Below are positions 33,866 through 43,497 of a DNA stretch of 64,000 nt, piece after piece (the first letter of the stretch is position 1; each line of letters opens with the position of its first letter). A program made the translations under genes and the position numbers. The notes beneath the pieces were generated by a model. That model had not been told where the DNA came from. It saw nothing but the letters and a program-made list of their open reading frames with translations, and did not search any database. The stretch is from Charina bottae (taxonomy: Eukaryota; Chordata; Lepidosauria; Squamata; Charinaidae): NCBI GenBank assembly GCA_023362775.1, contig JALMGJ010000012.1, positions 25,761,001 through 25,825,000 on the forward strand. The letters are read 5' to 3'.

Positions 33866-36469
33866 TTAAGGGATTAGCCATCTCCATGAGAGACTATCTC
33901 TTCCTCCTTCCCATGCCAGGCGGCAGAACCAGGTCTTCAGCTCTTTCCTAAAGGTCGGGAGGGAGGAGATCTGTCTCAACTCTGGGGGCAAGCTGTTCCA
34001 TAAAGTGGGCGCTGTCACAGAGAAGGCCCGCCTCCTAGACCCCATCCGATGACATTCTCTAATTGATGGGGTACGTAGCAGGGCCTCTCTGGATGACCGG
34101 GTGGGGCGGGTCGATAACATGGGGATAAGGTGGTCCCTCAGGTATTCTGGTCCCATGCCATGCAGGGCTTTAAAGGTAATAACCAACACCTTGAATTGTA
34201 CCCGGAAGCAAACTGGCACCCAATGCAGCTCACGGAGCAATGGTGTTACATGTGCAAATCTTGGAGCACCCAATACTGCCCGCGCGGCCGCATTCTGCAC
34301 CAGCTGAAGCTTCCGTATAGTCTTCAAGGGTAGCCCCATGTAGAGCGCATTGCAATAATCTACATGGGAGATGACGAGAGCATGAGTGACTGTACGGAGG
34401 GCATCGCGTTCCAGGAATGGGCGTAACTGGTGCACCAACCGAAGTTGCGCAAAAGCCCTCCTATCCACGACTGCCACCTGCTCTTCGAGCAGGAGTCGTG
34501 AGTCTAGAAGAACCCCCAGATTCCGCACCGGTTCTGAACGGGGTAGTGCTACCCCATCGAGAACCAAAGATGATAATTTCCCAGAAGACTCTAAGCCATC
34601 AATCCACAGCCACTCGGTCTTACCAGGGTTCAACTGAAGCCTGTTGTTCCCCATCCAGGCCCTCACAGCCCCCAGGCATTGGGACAGGGTGGACACTGCA
34701 TCACTTACTTCACCAGGGATGGAGATATACAATTGAGTATCATCCGCATACTGATGATACCTCATCCCATGGTGTCGGATGACCTCGCCCAGCGGTTTCA
34801 TGTAGATGTTGAACAGAAGAGAGAGAACCGAACCCTGCGGTACCCCACACAGGAGCGAACGCGGGCTGGATCTCTCCTCCCCTATCACCACCGATTGGGA
34901 GCGGCCCTGGATGAAGGAGGTGAACCAGCGCAAAACTACGCCGCCCACCCCCAACTCCCTAAGCCGCCCCAAAAGGATACCATGGTCGATGATATCGAAA
35001 GCCGCTGAGAGATCCAAGAGAGCCAGGATGGATGCACTACCTCCATCCCGCTCCCGCCAGAGGTCATCCGTAAGCGCGACCAATGCAGTCTCCGTCCCAT
35101 ATCCTGGCCTGAAACCTGACTGAAAAGGGTCAAGATAATCCACTTCATCCAGGGTCCTTTGAAGTTGCAACGCCACCACCTTCTCAACCACTTTTCCCAA
35201 GAAGGGAAGGTGGGAGACTGGACGAAAGTTGTCCAGGATGGTGGGGTCCAGGGATGGCTTCTTGAGGAGGGGGTGCAGCAACGCCTCCTTAAAGGCAGTT
35301 GGGACCACCCCCTCCAACAAGGATGTATTAATCATAGCCTGGACCCATCCACCTGTCACCTCCCCGGCCGATTTCACCAGCCAGGAAGGGCAGGGATCTA
35401 AGTGACATGTGGGATTAACAATTCGAAGGATCCTGTCCACTTCCTCAGGTCCAACAGGATCAAATCGTTCCCAGATAATAGGGCAAGATCGCTCTCCCGG
35501 CATCTCCCCAGACTGCAATCCACGCATGGAGTCCAGCTTAGACTGAATCCGAGCGATTTTATCCTGCAGATGCTCAGAAAATTCTTCCGCACGGCCCTGA
35601 AGGTGGGTGGTCGATACCACCCTACCCAAGAGAGATTGTGTAATCTTAAACAGGGCCGTCGGGCGGCATTCTGCGGATGCAATAAGGGCGGAGAAATATT
35701 CACGTTTCGCCACTCTTACCGCCACAAGGTAGGCCTTAATAGCGGCTCTAGATTGTGTTCGGTCGAATTCTGTCTTCGTCTTTCTCCAGCGGCGCTCTAG
35801 ATGTCTCTTCACCCTCTTCAAGACCCTCAACTCCTCCGTGAACCACAGGGAGTGACGGGTCGAATGGGGCTTGAGAGGTCGCATCGGCGCGATCCTGTCC
35901 AAGGCACCGGCCGCCTCCCTATTCCAAGTTGCGGCCAGTGTCTCCGCTGGACCGTGCAGCAGATCCTCAGGTATTACCCCCAGCTCCCTCTGAAACCTCA
36001 ATGGGTCCATAAGTCGCCGGGGGCGGACCAATCGAATAGGTCCATCCTCCCTGCGGAGAGGGGCGGCATAAGAGAATCCCAGGGATACCAGGACGTGATC
36101 TGACCAGGACAACGGGGATAGTTCTAACTTTCCCCTCAGGTCACTTTGCCATTGCTCTGACAAGAAAACCAATTCCGGAGTGAGTCCACTGTCTCGAGTC
36201 GGATCCCGAATAATCTGGGACAGGCCCATGGCTGCCATGGTAGCCATGAACTCCCGAGCCGCTTCCGAGGCACGCCCCAAGGACGGCAAGTTAAAATCCC
36301 CCAGGACCATAAGCCTGGGCAACTCTACCGCCAACCCCGAGACGGCCTCCGGCAGCTCAGGCAAGGAGATTGCTACGCAGCAGGGAGGCTGGTACAATAG
36401 CAACATTCCCAACTGTTCACGGGCACCCAACTTGAAAAACGGTCTCACATCCGGATACTTGTGGAGCAA
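33866..36469 (-). CDS. L2 ORF2: endonuclease C-terminal part and reverse transcriptase
   Basis: This is an 867-codon open frame without internal stops. It starts in the apurinic-type endonuclease (LGDFNLPSLG, then SWSDHVLVSLGFS with the catalytic SDH). It continues through the RT linker (AKREYFSALIASAECRP) to RT motifs: [31 protein letters not shown] (one residue short against the copy at 1-2872, which has SPLLFN) and [13 protein letters not shown] with the catalytic YADD at about 34738-34760. The C-terminal region is LKTIRKLQLVQNAAARAVLG and KALHGMGPEYLRDHL. It nicks target DNA and reverse transcribes its own RNA during insertion. The first residues before FFKLGAREQ come from the shifted frame, so the annotated Met is not the true start. 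The deleted RT residue may or may not be tolerated. Confidence 0.88.
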   Translation of the reverse strand: MLHKYPDVRPFFKLGAREQLGMLLLYQPPCCVAISLPELPEAVSGLAVELPRLMVLGDFNLPSLGRASEAAREFMATMAAMGLSQIIRDPTRDSGLTPELVFLSEQWQSDLRGKLELSPLSWSDHVLVSLGFSYAAPLRREDGPIRLVRPRRLMDPLRFQRELGVIPEDLLHGPAETLAATWNREAAGALDRIAPMRPLKPHSTRHSLWFTEELRVLKRVKRHLERRWRKTKTEFDRTQSRAAIKAYLVAVRVAKREYFSALIASAECRPTALFKITQSLLGRVVSTTHLQGRAEEFSEHLQDKIARIQSKLDSMRGLQSGEMPGERSCPIIWERFDPVGPEEVDRILRIVNPTCHLDPCPSWLVKSAGEVTGGWVQAMINTSLLEGVVPTAFKEALLHPLLKKPSLDPTILDNFRPVSHLPFLGKVVEKVVALQLQRTLDEVDYLDPFQSGFRPGYGTETALVALTDDLWRERDGGSASILALLDLSAAFDIIDHGILLGRLRELGVGGVVLRWFTSFIQGRSQSVVIGEERSSPRSLLCGVPQGSVLSLLFNIYMKPLGEVIRHHGMRYHQYADDTQLYISIPGEVSDAVSTLSQCLGAVRAWMGNNRLQLNPGKTEWLWIDGLESSGKLSSLVLDGVALPRSEPVRNLGVLLDSRLLLEEQVAVVDRRAFAQLRLVHQLRPFLERDALRTVTHALVISHVDYCNALYMGLPLKTIRKLQLVQNAAARAVLGAPRFAHVTPLLRELHWVPVCFRVQFKVLVITFKALHGMGPEYLRDHLIPMLSTRPTRSSREALLRTPSIRECHRMGSRRRAFSVTAPTLWNSLPPELRQISSLPTFRKELKTWFCRLAWEGGRDSLSWRWLIP

Positions 36470-37082
36470 GGCCCCTGAAAGCCACCAAGGATTCTCTGAT
36501 GATAACTGCCACCCCTCCTCCCCTACCCCGGTCTCTTGGCTGGTGCCACACCCAAAATCTGGCCGGGCACATCTCCGAGAGGGCTACTACTCCCTCTGGG
36601 CCCAGCCAGGTTTCGGTGATACACGCCAGGTCCGCCCCCCTCTCTGTGATTAATTCACTTATGAGAGGGGCTTTATTATTGACTGACCTGGCGTTGAGTA
36701 GCAGCAGCCGGAAGCCGGGGCCCTCAAGGATCCGCTGACCAGAACCTGGGGTTGAACTCGGAGGACCGGAACGCACCACCGGTACTAAACACCGGGGGCG
36801 CCTTCCCCGAAGATGGCCTGTCCTCCGGTTCCCGCCACAATATCTCCTGCCTGTCACCACCTCGATCGAAATGCCCACATTGTAGTCCCCAGAGTTTCCT
36901 GATCCGGTCGCCTCCACTCCCGAATCCCTCGAAAACCTGGATCTAGGCAGGGGTCTCTTCCATACACCCATCCTTTCACACTCCATCCTCCTGGGCAGTC
37001 GAAGGCTACCAGCGCAACCAACCGAAGCTCTCGGCACTGGTAAGCCCCAACCGCCCCTTACATTCATCCTCCAATCACTCAT
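36417..37082 (-). CDS. L2 ORF2 N-terminal part, frame-broken
   Basis: The 221-codon open frame holds the start of the endonuclease: LLLLNARSVNNKAPLISEL, ADLACITETWL (metal-binding Glu in TETW) and GGGVAVIIRES. It then runs out of frame at SGCETVF. The next domain continues in the other frame at FFKLGARE (867-codon ORF), so a small length change in the T run near 36435-36441 separates them. The N-terminal 100 residues are Gly/Arg-rich and may be untranslated leader. No separate ORF1 protein was seen. Confidence 0.75.
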   Translation of the reverse strand: MSDWRMNVRGGWGLPVPRASVGCAGSLRLPRRMECERMGVWKRPLPRSRFSRDSGVEATGSGNSGDYNVGISIEVVTGRRYCGGNRRTGHLRGRRPRCLVPVVRSGPPSSTPGSGQRILEGPGFRLLLLNARSVNNKAPLISELITERGADLACITETWLGPEGVVALSEMCPARFWVWHQPRDRGRGGGVAVIIRESLVAFRGLAPQVSGCETVFQVGCP

Positions 37083-37218
37083 TTTGCATCTCTATATATA
37101 TATCGCTATATATATCAAGGGGGTGGGTGGGGAAGATATATAATATATCGCTATATATAGTGAAGTCCAGATTATTGTTTTCTTTCAAAGATCAGCAGCA
37201 GATGGTGGTGCCAGATTT

Positions 37219-37778
37219 GTTATATATGATGATGATACAGGAAAATCCAAAATACTTACCTAAGGCAGGGTTGGCGTGTGATAGGTGCACAGGTCAAGCA
37301 GGCAAATTTCAGATTTAGATACTTTTAAAATGTGTAGCCTTGGGATGAATAGGTTTGTTGTCATTGTGAAAAGATAGGAAATTGCTTGGGTTTTCTTTAT
37401 AAATGTTACTTTTGTAAATAGATGTATTATGATCTAAATGGTGAAGTATTTGGAGACTGCCAGTGTAATTTTGTGCCAATATCTAAAGTACCGTTAGCCT
37501 TTCCTACTCTATACATGAAGCCTGAACTATTTTATTGCATAATGATGCTGTTGGTTAAATGCAATGAAATGTACTTTAAATCTTTTCTTTTTTTTACCCT
37601 CTGGGGAATAGTACAGAATCAAGGCAACAAATGACAAGTCACTGAAATAATAAAATATCACAATAATAACAAATATGATGATAGGAAAGGTGAATCTTGT
37701 TAATTTTGGTTTTGCTTAGTTTTTCATTTTTCCCACTAGATGTTCATTTTGGCTAGCTCCTGCATCAATTTGCAAATA
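37219..37778. other. Intronic, nothing recognised
   Basis: AT-rich sequence between the L2 insertion and a Tigger MITE, with no exon or repeat recognised. Confidence 0.4.
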
Positions 37779-38104
37779 CAGGTAGTCCTTGACTTACGAC
37801 CATTTGTTTAGCAACCATTTTAAGTTATGACGGTGCTGAAAAAAGTGACTTGTGACCGGTCCTTGCACTTATGACCATCGCAGCGTCCCTGCGGTCATGT
37901 GATCAAAATTCAGGTGCTTGGCAACCAGCATGTATTTATGACAGTGTCTCAGGGTCATGTGATCACCATTTGTGACCTTCCCAGCCGGCTTTCGACAAGC
38001 AAAGTCAGTGGGGGAAGCCAGATTTGCTTAACGACCACGTGATTCACTTAATGACCATGGTGATTCGCTTAACGATCGTGTCAAAAAAAGTCATTAAATT
38101 GGGC
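37779..38104. mobile_element. Tigger-like MITE, left part (split copy)
   Basis: It starts CAGGTAGTCCTTGACTTACG after TA and runs to AAATTGGGC, where a 5.3-kb insertion begins. The missing right part resumes at 43412. Confidence 0.9.
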
Positions 38105-38874
38105 TTGAAGAACAAAGGGGGTGGGTGGGGAAGAATGGCATTCTTAACAGCAATTCGAGAATTTAAAAAAGAAATTAGTGAAACTCTGTTAGAAATTAAG
38201 AAATCATTGGAATCTTTAATGATAGTTTACCAAAGTCAGGAACAAAAGGAACAAAAGATAGAATTAGAAGCAGAATTTTTTTTTTCCGAAATAGAGGAGA
38301 ATCAGGAGAAAGGGATTTTAAACACATTGGTCCATAAAAACATTCTGATACTCTACATGAGACAGATAGCACAGCAGGCTACACACTATAATTTTGGTAT
38401 AAACACATTATGGCAGTTGAGACAGGGAAAAGATGGAAAGGTTAAAAAAACATTCTGACATTCTACATGAGATACAGAATAGAACAGGTTGTATGTTGTG
38501 ATTTTGGCATAACCTGAATAAGAGATTTAGTGTGATGTGGGTCATAAGGTTAATGGAACCATGGATTTTGATTGGATATTGAGTGTGTAAATGTATCAAG
38601 TTTTAACTAGTAATATGATTGTTGGGAATATTAAATGTTAAAAATTGATATGAGAAACTGTATGGATGTATAAAATGTGATATTTTAATTGTAAGATGTA
38701 AGGTTATAAAATTAGAGAGATAAATATAAGTTGATGTTATAGATTATATGAAAATTAGAAATTTCTTTTTATGGAGATATATGAATGATTAATGTTACTA
38801 GAGGATGACTTATTTTTATAATTATTAGTATGAATATTATTGAGAATTGTTGTTAGGTTATGTGTTAGTAGAAT

Positions 38875-39657
38875 TTTTTGTTGTTGTTCAGTAGTTTAGT
38901 CGTGTCCGACTCTTCGTGACCTCATGGACCATAGCACGCCAGGCCTTCCTGTCCTCCACTGTCTCCCGGAGTTTACTCAAGTTCATGTTCATCACATCGG
39001 TGATGCTATCTAACCATCTCATCCTCTGCCGTCCCCTTCTCCTTTTGCCTTCAGTCTTTCCCAGCATCAGGGTCTTTTCCAGTGAGTCCTCTCTTCGCAT
39101 TAGGTGGCCAAAGTATTTGAGCTTCAGCTTCAGCATCTGTCCTTCCAATGAGCAGTCAGGATTGATTTCCTTTAGGATCGACTGATTTGACCTCCTTGCA
39201 GTCCAAGGGACTTTTAAGAGTCTTCTCCAGCACCACAGTTCGAAAGCATCAATTCTTCGGCGCTCAGCCTTCTTTATGGTCCAACTCTCACAGCCATACA
39301 TTACTACTGGGAAAACCATAGCTTTAACTATACGGACCTTTGTCGGCAAGGTGATGTCTTTGCTTTTTAATATGCTGTCTAGGTTTGCCATAGCTTTCCT
39401 CCCAAGGAGCAAGCGTCTTTTAATTTCATGGCTGCAGTCACCGTCTGTGGTGATCTTGGAAACTAAGAAAATAAAATCTGTCACTGCTTCCATTTCTTCC
39501 CCTTCTATTTGCCAGGAAGTGATGGGACCAGATGCCATGATCTGAGTTTTTTTAATGTTGAGTTTCAAGCCAGCTTTTGCACTCTCCTCTTTCACCCTCA
39601 TCAAGAGGCTCTTTAGTTCCTCTTCACTTTCTGCCATTAGGGTGGTATCGTCTGCAT
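38875..39657 (-). mobile_element. BovB RTE LINE, 3' part (split copy)
   Basis: The 249-codon minus frame starts at MAESEEELKSLLMRVKEES just after ADDTT. It includes LNIKKTQIMASGPITSWQI, RRLLLGRKAMANLDSILKS, VVMYGCESWTIKKAE, FELWCWRRLLKVPWTARRS and the end TKSRTRLNY. It is very close to the BovB protein known from ruminants and squamates. Its upstream half continues at 40780-41415, beyond an inserted element. Confidence 0.93.
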
Positions 39658-40728
39658 GTTGAAGAGAAACTTCCTACTGGTGTAGAAATTATATATCGAA
39701 CAGATGGAAAGCTTTTTAATCTTAGTAGGCTGAAAGCAAAAAATAAGGTAATTGCAACTTCTGTTATAGAACTTCAATATGCTGATGATAACGTAGTCTG
39801 TGCACACTCCGAGGAAGATCTTCAAACTATCCTAAACATCTTTGCAGAAGCATATGAAAAGCTCGGCCTCTCGATTAACATTAAAAAAACCAAAGTGCTT
39901 TACCAGCAAGTTCGAACCAATCCCTCTGCAGCTCCATCAATCCAGCTTAAAGGTGTGTCACTAGAAAATGTCGATCACTTTTCTTATCTCGGCAGCCATC
40001 TATCTACAAAAGCCGACATTGACGCTGAAATTCAGCATCGCCTGAGCTCTGCGAGTGTAGCTTTCTCCCGAATGAAGCGTAGAGTGTTTGAGGATCGGGA
40101 CATTCGCAGGAAGACCAAAATGCTTGTTTACAAAGCCATTGTACTACCAACCCTTCTGTACGCCTGTGAAACATGGACCCTCTACAAACGCCACCTCCAA
40201 CTTCTTGAAAGATTCCATCAACGCTGCCTCCGAAAAATTCTGCAAATTACTTGGGAAGATAGGCGGACTAATGTTAGCGTATTAGAAGAAGCGAAAACCA
40301 CCAGCATTGAAACAATGATCATCCAACATCAACTTCGCTGGACCGGTCATGTTGTTCGAATGCCTGACCATCGTCTTTCAAAGCAGCTACTTTACTCCCA
40401 ACTTAAGAATGGAAAACGGAATATTGGTGGACAGCAAAAGAGATTCAAAGATACTCTCAAAGCTAATTTAAAAAAATGTAATATCAGCATTGAGAACTGG
40501 GAAGCCCTAACTCATGAGCGTTTCAATTGGAGGTCATCCTTTATTAATGGCGCTATGGACTTTGAAGAAGCACGAGTACAGGGCGAAAAGGAGAAAAGAG
40601 CTAAAAGGAAGGCACGTCAGGCAAACCCTCATCATGACCGTCTCCCACCCGGAAACCTATGCCCTCATTGTGGGAGGTTGTGCGGATCCAGAATTGGCCT
40701 TTATAGCCACTTACGGATCCACCGTTAA
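39658..40728 (+). CDS. Reverse transcriptase C-terminal part with C2H2 finger (partial)
   Basis: Open to the stop without interruption; reading starts inside the RT domain because the copy is 5' truncated, and an upstream Met at 39577 belongs to the host BovB DNA. It shows TGVEIIYRTDGKLFNLSRL, IELQYADDNVVCAHSEEDL (catalytic YADD), LSINIKKTKVLYQQ, VDHFSYLGSHLSTKADID, LPTLLYACETWTLYKRH, and LRWTGHVVRMPDHRLSKQL. It ends in one classical zinc finger CPHCGRLCGSRIGLYSHLRIH (Cys-x2-Cys-x12-His-x3-His). The layout resembles RTE-group RTs but the protein differs strongly from BovB. I do not know the exact clade. About 357 codons are uninterrupted, so it is a recent insertion. Confidence 0.8.
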   Translation, partial: VEEKLPTGVEIIYRTDGKLFNLSRLKAKNKVIATSVIELQYADDNVVCAHSEEDLQTILNIFAEAYEKLGLSINIKKTKVLYQQVRTNPSAAPSIQLKGVSLENVDHFSYLGSHLSTKADIDAEIQHRLSSASVAFSRMKRRVFEDRDIRRKTKMLVYKAIVLPTLLYACETWTLYKRHLQLLERFHQRCLRKILQITWEDRRTNVSVLEEAKTTSIETMIIQHQLRWTGHVVRMPDHRLSKQLLYSQLKNGKRNIGGQQKRFKDTLKANLKKCNISIENWEALTHERFNWRSSFINGAMDFEEARVQGEKEKRAKRKARQANPHHDRLPPGNLCPHCGRLCGSRIGLYSHLRIHR

Positions 40729-40779
40729 AATTTTACCTTTGGAAGACAATCTTACTCGGCTACGAGTGATCACCAATGA
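39658..40779 (+). mobile_element. RTE-like LINE with C-terminal zinc finger, inserted in BovB
   Basis: A 5'-truncated second type of non-LTR retrotransposon lies in the opposite orientation to the BovB it interrupts. It is flanked by the 11-bp duplication ATCGTCTGCAT (39647-39657 and 40780-40790). The 3' UTR is only about 50 bp. It contains the perfect small hairpin ACTCG-GCTA-CGAGT (40754-40767) and ends at ATCACCAATGA without poly(A). Confidence 0.88.
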
Positions 40780-41415
40780 ATCGTCTGCATATCTGAGGTT
40801 GTTGATATTTCTCCCGGCAATCTTAACTCCGGCTTGTGATTCATCCAGCCCAGCATTTCTCATGATGTACTCTGCATATAAGTTAAATAAGCAGGGTGAT
40901 AATATACAGCCTTGTCGTACTCCTTTCCCAATTTTGAACGAATCGGTTGTTCCATGTCCGGTTCTAACTGTTGCTTCTTGACCCGCATACAGGTTTCTCA
41001 GGAGACAGGTAAGGTGGTCTGGTACTTCCATCTCTTTAAGAATTTGCCAGAGTTTGTTGTGATCCACACAATCACAGGCTTTAGCGTAGTCAATGAAGCA
41101 GAAGTAGATGTTTTTCTGGAACTCTCTTGCTTTTTCCATGATCAGCGAATGTTGGCAATCTGATCTCTAGTTCCTCTGCCTCTTCGAAACCCAGCTTGCA
41201 CTTCTGGTAGTTCTCGGTTCACATGCTGCTGAAGCCTAGCTTGTAGGATTTTGAGCATAACCTTGCTAGCATGTGAAATGAGCGCAATTGTACGGTAGTT
41301 TGAACATTCTTTGGCATTGCCCTTCTTTGGAATTGGAACGTAAACTGACCTTTTCCAATCCTGTGGCCACTGTTGAGTTTTCCAAATTTGTTGGCATATT
41401 GAGTGCCAATTATTT
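40780..41415 (-). mobile_element. BovB RTE LINE, 5' part (split copy)
   Basis: Minus-strand RT core: CFIDYAKACDCVDHNKLWQI, LLRNLYAGQEATVRTGHG, GVRQGCILSPCLFNLYAEY and INNLRYADD. It joins in register with 38875-39657 at the YADD codons. A possible short target duplication GTTAGTA lies at 38864-38870 and 41416-41422. Confidence 0.92.
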
Positions 41416-41427
41416 GTTAGTATTATT

Positions 41428-41511
41428 TATATATATATATATATAAAATATAATATATACAAAATATAATATATACAAAATATAATATATATATAATATA
41501 ATATAATATAA
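41428..41511. repeat. AT-rich TATAA/AATAT simple repeat
   Basis: Degenerate TA and AATAT units lie between the two inverted BovB copies. Similar AT units follow the second copy at 42427-42475, so they may be its duplicated target. Confidence 0.8.
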
Positions 41512-42426
41512 TAAAGGAGTACGGCAGGGTTGTATACTCTCACCCTACCTATTCAACCTGTACGCAGAACACATCATGCGACATGCTGGGCTTGAGGAAT
41601 CCAAGGCTGGAGTTAAAATCGCTGGAAGAAACATTAACAATCTCAGATATGCAGATGATACCACTTTGATGGCTGAAAGCGAGGAGGAGTTGAGGAGCCT
41701 TATGACGAAGGTGAAAGAAGAAAGTGCAAAAGCTGGGTTGCAGTTAAACCTCAAAAAAACCAAGATTATGGCAACGAGCTTGATTGATGACTGGCAAATA
41801 GAGGGAGAAAAAGTGGAGGCAGTGACAGACTTTGTATTTCTAGGCGCAAAGATTACTGCAGATGCTGCCTGCAGCCAGGAAATCAGAAGACGTCTACTTC
41901 TTGGGAGGAGAGCAATGGCAAATCTTGATAAAATAGTTAAGAGCAGAGACATCACACTGACAACAAAGGTCCGCATAGTTAAAGCAATGGTATTCCCTGT
42001 AGTAACCTATGGCTGCGAGAGCTGGACCATAAGGAAGGCTGAGCAAAGGAAGATAGATGCTTTTGAACTGTGGTGTTGGAGGAAAATTCTGAGAGTGCCT
42101 TGGACTGCAAGAAGATCAAACCAGTCCATACTCCAGGAAATCAAGCCAGACTGCTCACTTGAGGGAATGATATTAAAAGCAAAACTGAAGTACTTTGGCC
42201 ACATAATGAGAAGACAGGATACCCTGGAGAAGAAGCTGATGCTAGGGAAAGTGGAAGGCAAAAGGAAGAGGGGCCGACCAAGGGCAAGATGGATGGATGG
42301 TATTCTGGAGGTGACGGACTCAACCATTGGGGAGCTGAGGATGGTGACGGCCGACAGAGGGCTCTGGCGTGGACTGGTCCATGAAGTCACGAAGAGTCGG
42401 AAACGACTGAACGAATAAACAACAAA
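41512..42426 (+). mobile_element. BovB-type RTE LINE, second subfamily
   Basis: It starts in the RT core (GVRQGCILSP codons, 41516) and runs to the 3' end ACGACTGAACGAATAAACAA. It is 5' truncated and lies head-to-head with the minus BovB at 38875-41415. Its protein matches the copy at 33135-33642 more closely than the neighbouring one, so two BovB subfamilies are present. Confidence 0.92.
41576..42418 (+). CDS. BovB RT C-terminal reading frame
   Basis: A 280-codon open frame: RYADDTTLMAESEEELRSL (catalytic YADD), LNLKKTKIMATSLIDDWQI, RRLLLGRRAMANLDKIVKS, VVTYGCESWTIRKAE, FELWCWRKILRVPWTARRS and the end TKSRKRLNE. It lacks the endonuclease and most of the RT fingers, so it cannot be autonomous. 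No stop interrupts it, which suggests a young insertion. Confidence 0.9.
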   Translation: MRHAGLEESKAGVKIAGRNINNLRYADDTTLMAESEEELRSLMTKVKEESAKAGLQLNLKKTKIMATSLIDDWQIEGEKVEAVTDFVFLGAKITADAACSQEIRRRLLLGRRAMANLDKIVKSRDITLTTKVRIVKAMVFPVVTYGCESWTIRKAEQRKIDAFELWCWRKILRVPWTARRSNQSILQEIKPDCSLEGMILKAKLKYFGHIMRRQDTLEKKLMLGKVEGKRKRGRPRARWMDGILEVTDSTIGELRMVTADRGLWRGLVHEVTKSRKRLNE

Positions 42427-42795
42427 ATATAATATAATATAATATATATAATTAGTAGAATATATATAATTAGTAGAATAGGTAGCTATAAAAATGTTAA
42501 TTAGGTAAATATGTAGGAAGATATTGAATATGGTATAATTGTAGTCTAAACATAGATTATGTTTAGACTAGTGTTATTTCTATGGACATATATGAATAGA
42601 ATATATTTCATTTTATTAGAATTAAAATAAGGCCTTTCCTTGTTATATATATGATTTAAAATTAATTGGACTTTACCAAGGATATGAATACAGATGTAAA
42701 AATGGAAAGCGAATAAAAATATTAAACTGATGCAGCCAAGAACATTTAAACCGACATTATTTCAAGGAGTGGAAACTACAGATGGATTATTAGAG

Positions 42796-43108
42796 CAGAG
42801 CTTTCCAAACTGTGTGTCGCGACACAAAAGTGTGTTGCCACACACAGCGTGGTGTGTCGCCACACCACCCGGAAGCGGCGGCGTGCGTGTGCATGGTGGC
42901 AGCGGCAGCCGCCGCCATGCGCGCGCCGCACGCCCCCCGTGCCGCCGCACGCCCCCACGCCGCCACTGTGCACGCGCGCGCCGCCGCACGCCCCCCGCGC
43001 TGCCGCTGTGCACGTGCGCCCCCCGTGCCACCGCCGTGTGCGCGCCACCGCCGCGCCGCCACCGCCGCCGCTGGTGTGTCGCCAGCGACGGCACTTTGGA
43101 AAGCCCTG
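42796..43108. mobile_element. GC-rich hAT MITE (GGCTTTCC family)
   Basis: The ends are CAGAGCTTTCCAAACTGTG and CACTTTGGAAAGCCCTG, with a perfect 8-bp duplication TATTAGAG (42788-42795 and 43109-43116). It is in reverse orientation to the copy at 12655-12934. The CGC/CCG-rich interior stands out from the surrounding AT-rich L1 sequence. Overlapping Ala/Arg-rich frames are not genes. Confidence 0.92.
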
Positions 43109-43411
43109 TATTAGAGAATTGCAAGAAAGGTGAAATCTACATGAAGATCAGAAGATTGGATTATAGAAATTGAAGTGTATATGACAAAGAAAAGTTTCTG
43201 TGTATTGTATGAAAGACTAACATTTAAAGCAAATTATTGTATCTATAGACCAAAGACAGATTAGAAGCTATCTATTTCTTATATTTCTTTTCTTTATTAT
43301 TTTTCTTGACTTCACTTTTCTTTTACTTCTTTTTTACTTTGTATTGTTATCTTTATTTCTTGTTCTAACTTTTAATATTTATTTTAAAATTCAATAAAAT
43401 TTATTAAAAAA

Positions 43412-43497
43412 AAATTGGGCATGACTCAATTAACAACTGCCTCGCTTAGCAATGGAAGTTCCGGTCCCAATTGTGGTCATAAGTCGAGGACTACCTG
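43412..43497. mobile_element. Tigger-like MITE, right part (split copy)
   Basis: It resumes with the duplicated AAATTGGGC and continues to AAGTCGAGGACTACCTG followed by TA (43498-43499). Joined with 37779-38104 it is one element of normal layout. Confidence 0.9.

Larger units (their letters stand above)
33692..37195 (-). mobile_element. Nearly full-length L2-clade LINE
   Basis: This 3.5-kb element lies antisense to MYO5B. It is bounded by a perfect 23-bp target duplication (33669-33691 and 37196-37218), with similarity extending about 13 bp further out. The 3' end is an ATTT microsatellite next to the CCGCCCATCTCCC...GACTCTGGGCGGTTTAC tail. The 5' end near 37085-37195 carries ATATATCGCTATATATA repeats. 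The coding part is two overlapping frames (see the two CDS entries). Apart from one frame change it appears intact, the most complete transposon in the window. Confidence 0.92.
38105..43411 (+). mobile_element. L1-type retrotransposon insertion with nested elements
   Basis: The insertion is bounded by the 9-bp duplication AAATTGGGC (38096-38104 and 43412-43420) and ends in a pyrimidine-rich stretch, AATAAAATTTATTAAAA and an A run. The ending resembles the L1 3' UTRs at 14077 and 23685. The 5' part has a short frame (38024-38458) with a coiled-coil-like stretch FKKEISETLLEIKKSLESLM, possibly an ORF1 remnant. Once the nested BovB copies and MITE are taken out, the core is about 2 kb of AT-rich sequence without ORF2, so it may be a non-autonomous or deleted L1. 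Confidence is high for a poly(A) retrotransposon and moderate for L1. Confidence 0.65.

Noticed and set aside
34101..36738. Plus-strand open frames opposite the L2 ORF
   Set aside because: They are shadows of the minus-strand endonuclease/RT frame and show no domain of their own.
38024..38458. Host gene encoding a 144-residue coiled coil
   Set aside because: It begins inside a Tigger MITE and continues into an L1-type insertion; at most an ORF1 remnant.
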